5,671 bases of DNA from Bordetella parapertussis. GTDB lineage: Bacteria; Cyanobacteriota; Cyanobacteriia; PCC-6307; Cyanobiaceae. Under the pieces are notes generated by a model. It worked only from the letters and a program-made list of their open reading frames with translations. It had not been told where the DNA came from and ran no database searches. This document shows, piece after piece, positions 1 to 5,671 of this stretch. Positions within the stretch are counted from its first letter, which is position 1; the number at the start of each line of letters is the position of its first letter. The stretch lies in contig CALPMR020000195.1 in NCBI GenBank assembly GCA_943324725.2, positions 1 through 5,671 on the forward strand, written 5' to 3'. Made by a program: the position numbers and the translations under genes.

Positions 1-1332
1 CCGCTCGGGCGCCAGAGGCAGGCGCTCCCGGGGTCGCTCCGCCCGGGAGGAGTCCTCGGGTTGTTCGTCCCAGTCGGAGCGCGCTCTGCTCTCGGGCTCC
101 CGGCCGTAACGGATCTCTTGCTCGCGTTCAGGGCTCAGGGGGGACCTCCGCAGCTCTCGCTCGCCCTCCGGCTGCTGATCGCGCCAGCGGCTTGACTCCA
201 GGCGTTCGGCGGAATCTTCGTCGCGCCGGCGCAGCCCGGGCTGGGGTTCGCTGTCGAGCCGGTCGAAGTCCTCCCCCCGGTCCCGTTCAGGCCGCTCCAG
301 AGCGCCACGCCCTGGCTCACGACGTGGCCGCTCCGGCCGTTCGAAGTCTTCGCGATCGCGATCGCCCCGATCCCGCTCGAACGGCTCCGGCTCGCGCCGA
401 AGCGAGTCGAAACGCCCGCGCTCCGAGGGCTCGAAATCCCGCTGGCCGAATTCGCTCTGGCGGAAATCGGAACGGTCGTCGTCGGCGCGGTCCGCTTCCC
501 GGCGGCCGGGCTCCGGACCGTCCAGGTCGTCGTCGAGATAGCGGCGCTGGCGCAGGGGCTGGCGCTCGCGCCGGTCCTCCAGTTCGAGGTAGTCGAGTTC
601 GCTGTCGTTGACGACGGCGCGACTGGTGGCTGGCTGGATGCGGCGCTGCTCAGTGGCGCTGGGCTGGCCCGCCGGCAGCTGGTTTTCAGCCGGCACAGCG
701 CCGCTGCGGAAACGCTCCCGTTCCTCCTGCTCCCAGCTGCTGCCGCCGATGCCGAGTTTTTCAAGCAGCCCGGTGCCGAGTTGCTTGAGTTTTTCTTCGG
801 CTCCCTCGTAAACAATGATGCGATCGGTGCCGCTGCTGACGATTTCGCCCACGGCCAGTTCCCAGGTGCTCAGCACCCCTTCGCCCAGCAGAGGCACCCC
901 CAGCGCACCGAGCACCAGGGTGGTGAGCTCGCCGGTCTCGATGTCGAAGCTGAAGCCCAGCACCCGGCCGAGCTGGGCACCGGCTTCGGTCACCACCTGG
1001 CAGTTGATGACCTTGCTGTAACGCTCGGGATTGAAGCCCTCGGAGAGGGAATCAGCGGAATCCACCAGAATCACATCACCCACCTGGCGGATGCTCTCCA
1101 GCGGCATCCAGCGGGGCAGGCCCGGCAAAAAGCGGGTGAGGGGATTGTCCCGCAGTCCCAGGGCCACCACTTCACGCCGATCGATGTCCACCACCACTTC
1201 GCCCACCACACCCAGCCGCCGGCCGGTGTCACGGGTGATCACCTGGGTGCCCATCAGCTCGGAGCGCAGCCAGAGTCGATCACTCGGGGCGGGTGCGTTC
1301 GGATCCGTCGCCGGCGGGATGGAAGAGCTCAA
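1..1332 (-). CDS. PRC-barrel domain protein with long charged C-terminal tail (3' end outside window)
   Basis: The reading frame stays open from a TTG at 1332 to the window edge, giving 444 residues with no stop. Residues 1-20 are a Ser/Pro/Ala-rich leader. Residues about 22-93 form a first PRC-barrel-like repeat (core RRLGVVGEVVVDID, then LPRWMPLESI). Residues about 106-176 form a second (QLGRVLGFSFDIETGEL, then TDRIIVYEGAEEKL). PRC-barrels are small beta-barrels known from RimM and the photosynthetic reaction centre H subunit; the role of this cyanobacterial type is not known to me. From about residue 200 the protein is dominated by Arg, Glu, Asp and Pro with scattered Phe/Tyr, lacks a hydrophobic core and is probably disordered. 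There is no signal peptide or membrane segment. The start is uncertain: TTG 1332 gives MSSSIPPATDP, GTG 1365 adds 11 residues, and the first in-frame ATG (1254) would cut into the conserved SDRLWLRSELMGT stretch. It follows smc by 41 bases, so co-transcription is likely. Confidence 0.85.
   Translation of the reverse strand, partial: MSSSIPPATDPNAPAPSDRLWLRSELMGTQVITRDTGRRLGVVGEVVVDIDRREVVALGLRDNPLTRFLPGLPRWMPLESIRQVGDVILVDSADSLSEGFNPERYSKVINCQVVTEAGAQLGRVLGFSFDIETGELTTLVLGALGVPLLGEGVLSTWELAVGEIVSSGTDRIIVYEGAEEKLKQLGTGLLEKLGIGGSSWEQEERERFRSGAVPAENQLPAGQPSATEQRRIQPATSRAVVNDSELDYLELEDRRERQPLRQRRYLDDDLDGPEPGRREADRADDDRSDFRQSEFGQRDFEPSERGRFDSLRREPEPFERDRGDRDREDFERPERPRREPGRGALERPERDRGEDFDRLDSEPQPGLRRRDEDSAERLESSRWRDQQPEGERELRRSPLSPEREQEIRYGREPESRARSDWDEQPEDSSRAERPRERLPLAPER
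352..365. repeat. Two overlapping HIP1 octamers (GCGATCGC)
   Basis: GCGATCGC occurs at 352-359 and again at 358-365, sharing two bases. HIP1 is a highly iterated palindrome found in many cyanobacterial genomes, usually inside coding sequence as here, where it encodes part of an Asp/Arg-rich stretch of the PRC-barrel protein tail. It supports a cyanobacterial origin but has no assigned function at this site. Confidence 0.6.
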
Positions 1333-1373
1333 GTCACGGGCACCAGTCGGCCCATTGTGAACCACCCCGCCAT
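1329..1373 (-). other. Candidate 14-codon bridging mini-ORF between smc and the PRC-barrel gene
   Basis: An ATG at 1373 directly abuts the smc stop codon (TGA then ATG, no spacer) and opens 14 codons, MAGWFTMGRLVPVT. The TGA at 1331-1329 overlaps the proposed TTG start of the PRC-barrel gene as TTGA. The arrangement could let ribosomes ending smc reinitiate and pass translation to the next gene. It could also be chance, since a frame this short is easily open, and there is no independent sign that the peptide is made. Confidence 0.2.
1334..1360 (-). promoter_or_regulatory. Inverted repeat before the PRC-barrel start
   Basis: Reading the minus strand, TCAC-aat-GGGC pairs with GCCC-GTGA across an 8-base loop. 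This gives 8 base pairs interrupted by a three-base bulge. The 3' arm ends one base before the TTG at 1332, so in the mRNA the hairpin would cover the ribosome landing area of that start. No run of T follows, so it is not a typical intrinsic terminator. If the gene instead starts at GTG 1365, the hairpin lies inside the coding sequence. Confidence 0.3.
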
Positions 1374-4300
1374 TCAGGCCGCCGGCGGCAATCCGACCAC
1401 CTGGGTGTGGGCGCCACGGGCCTGGGTGACCCCGATCGTGCGGGTGGCGGCGGCGATCATCGGCCGCCGGTGGCTGACCACCATGAACTGGGCGTCGTCG
1501 GCCTGGCTGGCGATCAGGGCTGCCAGGCGCTCGACGTTGACGCCATCGAGGAAGCTGTCGACCTCGTCGAGGGCGTAGAAGGGCGAGGGCCGGAAGCGCT
1601 GCAGGGCGAACAGGAAGCTGAGGGCCGTGAGCGACTTCTCGCCGCCGGACATCGAGGCCAGCCGCCGCACCGCCTTGCCCTTGGGATGGGCCACCAGGGT
1701 GAGCCCTCCCTCCAGCGGCTGTTCCGGGTTCTCCAGCTGCAGATGACCCTCGCCATCGGAGAGGCCGGCGAAGATCGTGCGGAAGTGGCCATCAACGGCG
1801 CGGAAGGCCTCCAGGAAGGCCTCCTGGCGCAGGGTGGCGACGGTTTCGATGCGCAGCAGCAACTCCTGGCGCTCCTTGCTGAGCACGTCCAGCCGTTCCC
1901 CCAGCTCCGCCAGGCGGATCTCCAGCTGTTCCAGCTCCTCGAGGGCCAGCATGTTGACCGGTTCGAGAGCCTCCATCCGCTGCTGCAGGCGGCGCAACTC
2001 CTCCTGCAGAGCCTCCAGGCCCGCCTGCCGCAGCTCTTCGGGCAGGTCGGGCAGGGGATCGGGCAATTCCCGCTCCAGCTGCTCCAGCCGCAGGCTCTGG
2101 CTGCGGCGCTCCTCCTCCAGTGCCAGCCGTTCCTCCCCCAGCCGCTGCAGTTCCCACTGGCGCTGCTGCAACGCCTGCCGCTGGCGTCCCACCTCGGCCT
2201 CCGCCGCGTCCCGGGCCCGGCGCCGTTCGCCGAAGCGGGTGCTGAGTTCGTTCTGGCGGGTCTCGAGTTCCTGGCGTCGTTGCTGGTCCGCCTGCTGCCG
2301 TTCCTTCCACTGCTGCCGCTCGGCGACCAGGGTGTTGACGGCCTGGACCAGCCGCCGTTCATCACCACCGAGAGCCTCCAGCTGGCTGCCCAGTCGCTCG
2401 CTGCTGAGAGCGCGCTCCCGTTTGGCCGCCAGCAGGTTGTCGCGGTTCTGGCGCGCCTCACTCAGGGCCCGGTCGGCGCCTTCCAGCTCGCTCTGCAGCC
2501 CTTGCCAACGGGCGCTGTCGGCATTGCCACTGGCCTCGGATTCGGCCTGCTCCAGCGCCACCAGGGCTGCCTGCAACGGCGCGCAGCTGGCGCCCAGCTC
2601 CTGCAGTCGGCGGTGGTCTGTGAGCTGATCGGCGCCCAACTGCTCGAGCCTGGTCTGCAGCTGGCGGCTGCGCTGCAGCTGGGGATCGAGGGAACGCTGG
2701 GCGGCCTTGCGCTCCGCCTCCAGGGCCGCCTGGCGCCGCTGTTGCTCCTGGAGCCGCGGCCGGAGCTGCTCCAGGCCGTGGGCCAGTTCGGCTTCGCGGC
2801 GGCGGCAGGCCAGCAGGCTTTCGCCCAGCTCCAGCAGCCGGCGTCGCAGCGGTTCGGCCTCGTCGCTGTCACTGCTGCTGCCGAAGCCGAGCTGACCCGA
2901 GCGCTGCTGCAGGCTGCCGCCGGTCATGGCGCCGCTCTTTTCGAGCAGCTCGCCTTCCAGGGTCACGGCCCGGCAGCGGCCCAGTTCCTGGCGGGCGCTG
3001 GCCAGATCGGCGAACACCAGCGTGTCGCCGAAGACGTAGCGGAACACCTCGCCGTAGACCGGCTCGTAGCGCACCAGATCGACGGCCCGGCCCACCAGGC
3101 CTGCGCCCGCACTTCCACCGGTGCCGCCGCCGCGCTGCAGGGCGGCGCCACGGCTCTGGGACGGGGCCGATCCGGAACCACCGCGGATCTTGTTGAGCGG
3201 CAGGAAGGTGAGCCGGCCGGCCCGGCGGCTCTTGAGCAGGTCGATGGCGCGGGCGGCGATGCGGTCGTCCTCGACCACCACCTGGGCCAGGCGACCTCCG
3301 GCGGCCACCTCCAGGGCGATCCGATGGCGTTCGTCCACCTCTGCCAGCTGGGCCACCGGTCCATGGATGCCCTCCAGACCCGACTCCAGCAACAGCCGCA
3401 GGGCGCCGGTACCGCGGCTTTCCTGCAGGGTTTCACGGCGGCTGTCGAGCCGGGCGATGTCGCGCTCCAGGCCGCTCTGCTCCTGTTCCAGGCGGCTGCG
3501 GGTGCGCTGTTGCAGGGCCAGAGCCTCCGCCAGCTCCTGCGCCTGGGTCTGCTCGCGCCCCAGGGACGCCAGCAGCAGCTGGTCCTCGGCGGCCAGGGCC
3601 TGGAGCCGCTGTTCGCCGTCCTGGTGGGCGCTGCCCTCCTGCTGCTGTTCAGTCCTGAGCTCGACCAGGCGGACTTCGCTCTGGCGCAGGCGTTCCTCCA
3701 GTTGCTGGCGTTCGGCCAACAGGGGACCCAGCTGATCCTGTCGCTCCTGCCGCTCGCGGCTGCGACGTTGCTGGGCTTCCAGCCAGGTACCCGAGCGATC
3801 GGCCACCTCGCCAAGCCGGCGCCGGGAGAGCTCCACGGCGGCCTCGGCGCTGCGGCAGGCCTGTTCCGCCTGATCGAGGGCGCTGGCGTCATCGGTTGCC
3901 TCCAGCGCCTGGCGCTGCTGACGCAGTTCGCCCTGTTGCCGCTGCAATTCCAGCCGCTGGCGCTGCAGCCCCTCCGCATCGAGCTGATGCTTCTCGGCCT
4001 GGCGGGCCAGTTCGCGCTCACCGGCCTCCAGACCGGCCAGTTCGCTCTGCACCGCCAGCAGCTGGTCTTCGCCCAGTTCCTTCACCTCCGCCTGCAGCAC
4101 GTCGAGGGCCTTGCTGCTCTCCTGCAGAGCCAGCTCGGCGGCGGCGATCACCTGACGCTCCTGCTCCTGCTGCAGGCCCAGGGCCGCATGGCGGCTGCGG
4201 ACCAGCTCCAGTTGCTGGCGGGCCGCTTCACAGGTGAGCAGCTGTTCCTGCTGGCGGCCGATATGGAGGCGCTGGCGCAGCTCCTGGTAGCTGCGGGCCT

Positions 4301-4994
4301 TGGCGCAATCGCGCTCCAGCTTCTGGCGACCCACCAGCAGCTCCTGTTCGACGATGCGACAGCGCTCCTGCCGTTCCTGCACCTCGTCGAGCTTGCCGCG
4401 GCTCTGCTCGATGCGGCTGTCGAACAGGGCCACGCCGGCCAACTCATCGATGATGCCGCGGCGATCGCGGGCGCTCATCGAGACGATGCGGGTCACGTCC
4501 CCCTGCATCACCACATTGCTGCCATCGGGGTCGATGCGCAGGCGCCGCAACTGGGTCTGCAACTGCTGCAGGTTGCAGGCCACGCCATCGGCGCTGTAAC
4601 TGCTGCTGTAGGTGCCGCCCCGGGCCACCCGCAGCCGCCGGGTGACACTCCATTGCCGCTGTCCCGGTTGGATCCAGGGACCCTCCGCCGGGGCCTCCAG
4701 TCCGGCTTCAGCCTCATCGGGCTGCCAGTCGCCCAGATCGAAGTGCACCGTGACGGTGGTTTCGGCCGCCTTGCCGTCACGCAGCACGGCGGAGTTGACC
4801 AGATCCGGAAGCCGTTCGGCCCGCATGCCCCGGCTGTTGGCCAGGCCCAGACAAAAAAGCACCCCGTCCAGGATGTTGCTCTTGCCGGAGCCATTGGGGC
4901 CGGTGACCACGGTGAAGCCGCTCTCGAGCGGAATCGTGACCGATCCACCGAAGGACTTGAAGTGGCTGAACGCAACCTGCTTGATGTGAACCAA
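1374..4994 (-). CDS. smc: Chromosome segregation/condensation ATPase SMC
   Basis: SMC is the bacterial condensin ATPase. It dimerises through its hinge, binds DNA with ATP, and with ScpA/ScpB organises the nucleoid; neither partner gene is in this window. The protein has 1206 residues, normal for the family. Walker A GPNGSGKS is at residues 32-39 and the Q-loop glutamine is Q164 in VVMQGD. A first Gln/Glu/Arg/Leu-rich coiled coil spans about 190-535. The hinge covers about 540-694, from GIHGPVAQL to SGAMTGGS, and a second coil spans about 715-1060. LEPVN is at 1010-1014 and the ABC signature SGGEKS starts at 1116. Walker B ends in D1143-E1144 and the H-loop is H1175 in VVSHR. All ATPase motifs are intact. 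The start must be near 4994: an in-frame TAA lies at 5024-5022 and no ATG or GTG intervenes, so TTG 4994 (MVHIKQV) is chosen. No clear Shine-Dalgarno is seen. The hinge carries a Gly/Ser/Ala-rich linker at residues 604-633. Confidence 0.98.
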   Translation of the reverse strand: MVHIKQVAFSHFKSFGGSVTIPLESGFTVVTGPNGSGKSNILDGVLFCLGLANSRGMRAERLPDLVNSAVLRDGKAAETTVTVHFDLGDWQPDEAEAGLEAPAEGPWIQPGQRQWSVTRRLRVARGGTYSSSYSADGVACNLQQLQTQLRRLRIDPDGSNVVMQGDVTRIVSMSARDRRGIIDELAGVALFDSRIEQSRGKLDEVQERQERCRIVEQELLVGRQKLERDCAKARSYQELRQRLHIGRQQEQLLTCEAARQQLELVRSRHAALGLQQEQERQVIAAAELALQESSKALDVLQAEVKELGEDQLLAVQSELAGLEAGERELARQAEKHQLDAEGLQRQRLELQRQQGELRQQRQALEATDDASALDQAEQACRSAEAAVELSRRRLGEVADRSGTWLEAQQRRSRERQERQDQLGPLLAERQQLEERLRQSEVRLVELRTEQQQEGSAHQDGEQRLQALAAEDQLLLASLGREQTQAQELAEALALQQRTRSRLEQEQSGLERDIARLDSRRETLQESRGTGALRLLLESGLEGIHGPVAQLAEVDERHRIALEVAAGGRLAQVVVEDDRIAARAIDLLKSRRAGRLTFLPLNKIRGGSGSAPSQSRGAALQRGGGTGGSAGAGLVGRAVDLVRYEPVYGEVFRYVFGDTLVFADLASARQELGRCRAVTLEGELLEKSGAMTGGSLQQRSGQLGFGSSSDSDEAEPLRRRLLELGESLLACRRREAELAHGLEQLRPRLQEQQRRQAALEAERKAAQRSLDPQLQRSRQLQTRLEQLGADQLTDHRRLQELGASCAPLQAALVALEQAESEASGNADSARWQGLQSELEGADRALSEARQNRDNLLAAKRERALSSERLGSQLEALGGDERRLVQAVNTLVAERQQWKERQQADQQRRQELETRQNELSTRFGERRRARDAAEAEVGRQRQALQQRQWELQRLGEERLALEEERRSQSLRLEQLERELPDPLPDLPEELRQAGLEALQEELRRLQQRMEALEPVNMLALEELEQLEIRLAELGERLDVLSKERQELLLRIETVATLRQEAFLEAFRAVDGHFRTIFAGLSDGEGHLQLENPEQPLEGGLTLVAHPKGKAVRRLASMSGGEKSLTALSFLFALQRFRPSPFYALDEVDSFLDGVNVERLAALIASQADDAQFMVVSHRRPMIAAATRTIGVTQARGAHTQVVGLPPAA
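4461..4468. repeat. HIP1 octamer (GCGATCGC)
   Basis: A third exact copy of the cyanobacterial highly iterated palindrome lies within the smc head-domain coding sequence, in the stretch encoding ARDRRG. It serves as a taxonomic hint only. Confidence 0.55.
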
Positions 4995-5018
4995 CAGGCC
5001 CGCCCGCCGAGCACGCTC

Positions 5019-5046
5019 AATTTAGCGAAGTGGCTGACGCTGCCAA
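5019..5046 (-). promoter_or_regulatory. Candidate sigma70-type promoter for smc
   Basis: On the minus strand TTGGCA (5046-5041; five of six matches to TTGACA) is followed after 16 bases by TAAATT (5024-5019; four of six to TATAAT). Transcription would begin near 5012, leaving a leader of roughly 18 bases before the TTG start at 4994. It is the only AT-rich spot in the 113-base divergent intergenic region. The TAA that closes the smc frame upstream falls inside the -10 element. The call rests on the motif match alone. Confidence 0.45.
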
Positions 5047-5062
5047 GGGGCCTCTCTAGGTT
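5034..5062 (+). promoter_or_regulatory. Weak candidate promoter for the DUF883-like gene
   Basis: CTGACG (5034-5039), a 17-base spacer and TAGGTT (5057-5062) are the best plus-strand match before the ATG at 5108. The -10 box matches the consensus at only three of six positions. It overlaps the smc promoter candidate head to head, so the two genes might share control if both are real. Confidence 0.2.
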
Positions 5063-5107
5063 GGTCACACGGCTGCGCCGATCCCTTGCCACGCCAGCCC
5101 TGACGCC

Positions 5108-5593
5108 ATGGACCCGGAGACCAGTGCCCCCTCGGCATCCCCAGCCCCGAATGGCAGCGAGTCGGTTCGGAACAGCGGCGAGCCGTCGGTGACGCCTCCA
5201 GTGCTGGGGGTGTTCCGGGAGCGTTTCGACTCTCTGTTGCCGCGCATCCAGCGGGAATGGCCCGAGGTGGCCCGCCACACCCTCGAAGCCACCCGGGGCA
5301 GCCTGGATGGCGTCGCCGAGGTGATCAGCCGCCAGACCGGGCTGACCGCAAGCGGTGTCAAGCAGCAGCTGCTCGATCTCCTTCAGGTCACCACCGAGCA
5401 GGCGGGCCAGGTGGCCGACGGCCTGAGGCCACTGGAAGAGCAGCTCGAAGGCCTGCTCGATGAACTCAACAGCACCCTGAGGCCCCGCATCGAGAAGCCG
5501 GTGCGCGACAAGCCCCTGCTGGCACTCGGCATTGCCGCCGGCGTCGGTCTGCTGGTGGGCCTGTTGCTCTCCTCCGGACGGCGTTCGGCATGA
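5108..5593 (+). CDS. ElaB/YqjD/DUF883-like C-tail-anchored membrane protein
   Basis: This 161-residue protein has three parts. Residues 1-34 are Pro/Ser-rich and probably flexible. Residues about 35-131 are amphipathic and helical in character (RERFDSLLPRIQREW, then EEQLEGLLDELNSTL). The C-terminus has the pattern typical of DUF883: basic VRDKP, a single hydrophobic helix at about 137-154 with glycines at 141, 145, 147 and 151 (a glycine-zipper pattern), then SSGRRSA. There is no N-terminal signal, so the protein is probably anchored by its tail with the bulk in the cytoplasm. E. coli YqjD, the best-known relative, is an inner-membrane protein reported to bind ribosomes in stationary phase; whether this protein does so is unknown. 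ATG 5108 is the natural start, with no clear Shine-Dalgarno. Its stop overlaps the next gene (ATGA), implying translational coupling. The family call rests mainly on the C-terminus. Confidence 0.75.
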   Translation: MDPETSAPSASPAPNGSESVRNSGEPSVTPPVLGVFRERFDSLLPRIQREWPEVARHTLEATRGSLDGVAEVISRQTGLTASGVKQQLLDLLQVTTEQAGQVADGLRPLEEQLEGLLDELNSTLRPRIEKPVRDKPLLALGIAAGVGLLVGLLLSSGRRSA

Positions 5594-5671
5594 GTCGCTC
5601 CTCCTTCGGCAAGGTCACGGCGCTGATGGCGTCGGTGATGGACGTGCATGTCCGCCTCGCCATGCAGGAAG
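5590..5671 (+). CDS. Probable YqjE-like phage-holin-superfamily membrane protein (5' part only)
   Basis: An ATG at 5590 overlaps the TGA of the preceding gene by four bases (ATGA) and opens a frame that runs off the right edge. It gives 27 codons, beginning MSRSSFGKVTALMASVMDV and ending at AMQE. The visible part resembles the amphipathic helix preceding the membrane segments in YqjE-type proteins of the phage holin superfamily 3. In many bacteria, including E. coli (yqjD-yqjE), such a gene directly follows a DUF883 gene. The identification is mostly from gene order; the fragment is too short to show the transmembrane helices. Confidence 0.55.
   Translation, partial: MSRSSFGKVTALMASVMDVHVRLAMQE

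Noticed and set aside
135..815. Minus-strand 226-codon ORF inside the PRC-barrel gene
   Set aside because: It is an alternative frame of the tail region with a Ser/Ala/Arg/Thr composition typical of GC-rich shadow frames. The PRC-barrel frame runs continuously through the same bases.
1270..1332. Possible frameshift near the start of the PRC-barrel gene
   Set aside because: Recounting the run of four C (minus strand) before the SDRLWLRSELMG stretch shows that the TTG 1332 frame enters the conserved domain without interruption.
1333..1373. Intrinsic terminator between smc and the PRC-barrel gene
   Set aside because: The hairpin is short and bulged and has no following T-tract on the minus strand.
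781..1578. Plus-strand 265-codon ORF opposite the PRC-barrel gene and the end of smc
   Set aside because: It straddles two clear minus-strand genes, has no recognisable motif and no conserved start context.
1900..4440. Repetitive CAG/CTG-rich sequence as a DNA repeat
   Set aside because: The pattern follows from Gln/Leu/Glu/Arg heptads of the SMC coiled coils and has no fixed repeat unit.
1293..5192. Large plus-strand ORF of 1299 codons as a gene
   Set aside because: It lies opposite smc in codon register, shows no domain, and is fully explained by the absence of TTA, CTA and TCA codons in smc. smc itself has every expected SMC motif.

Overview
The window looks like chromosomal DNA from a GC-rich cyanobacterium. 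It most resembles the picocyanobacterial Synechococcus/Cyanobium group. The reasons are the cyanobacterial style of the SMC protein (N-terminus MVHIKQV, C-terminal RTIGVTQARG), a two-repeat PRC-barrel protein directly behind smc, strongly GC-biased third codon positions, and three copies of the HIP1 octamer GCGATCGC. No database search was possible, so the genus is an inference.

Layout. Positions 1-1332 (minus strand) hold most of a PRC-barrel protein gene that runs off the left edge. It has two PRC-barrel-like repeats followed by a long charged, probably disordered tail. A 41-base gap (1333-1373) separates it from the complete smc gene (4994-1374, minus strand, 1206 residues), which encodes the ATPase of the chromosome condensation complex. 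The two genes are co-directional and probably one transcription unit. The gap contains a hairpin and a 14-codon mini-ORF that begins right after the smc stop and ends overlapping the likely TTG start of the PRC-barrel gene.

A 113-base divergent intergenic region (4995-5107) carries a reasonable sigma70-type promoter for smc. On the plus strand it is followed by a small C-tail-anchored membrane protein of the ElaB/YqjD/DUF883 type (5108-5593). A second gene overlaps its stop by an ATGA junction (5590 to the right edge) and is probably a YqjE-like phage-holin-superfamily membrane protein.

Functionally, the left operon concerns chromosome organisation plus a PRC-barrel protein of unknown role. 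The right pair looks like an envelope/stress-associated membrane module. I see no mobile element, CRISPR array, tRNA, rRNA or defence system. Apart from the short gaps described, the window is fully coding. The best second-look items are the smc/PRC-barrel junction, the charged tail of the PRC-barrel protein, the Gly/Ser-rich insertion in the SMC hinge, and the forced non-ATG start of smc.
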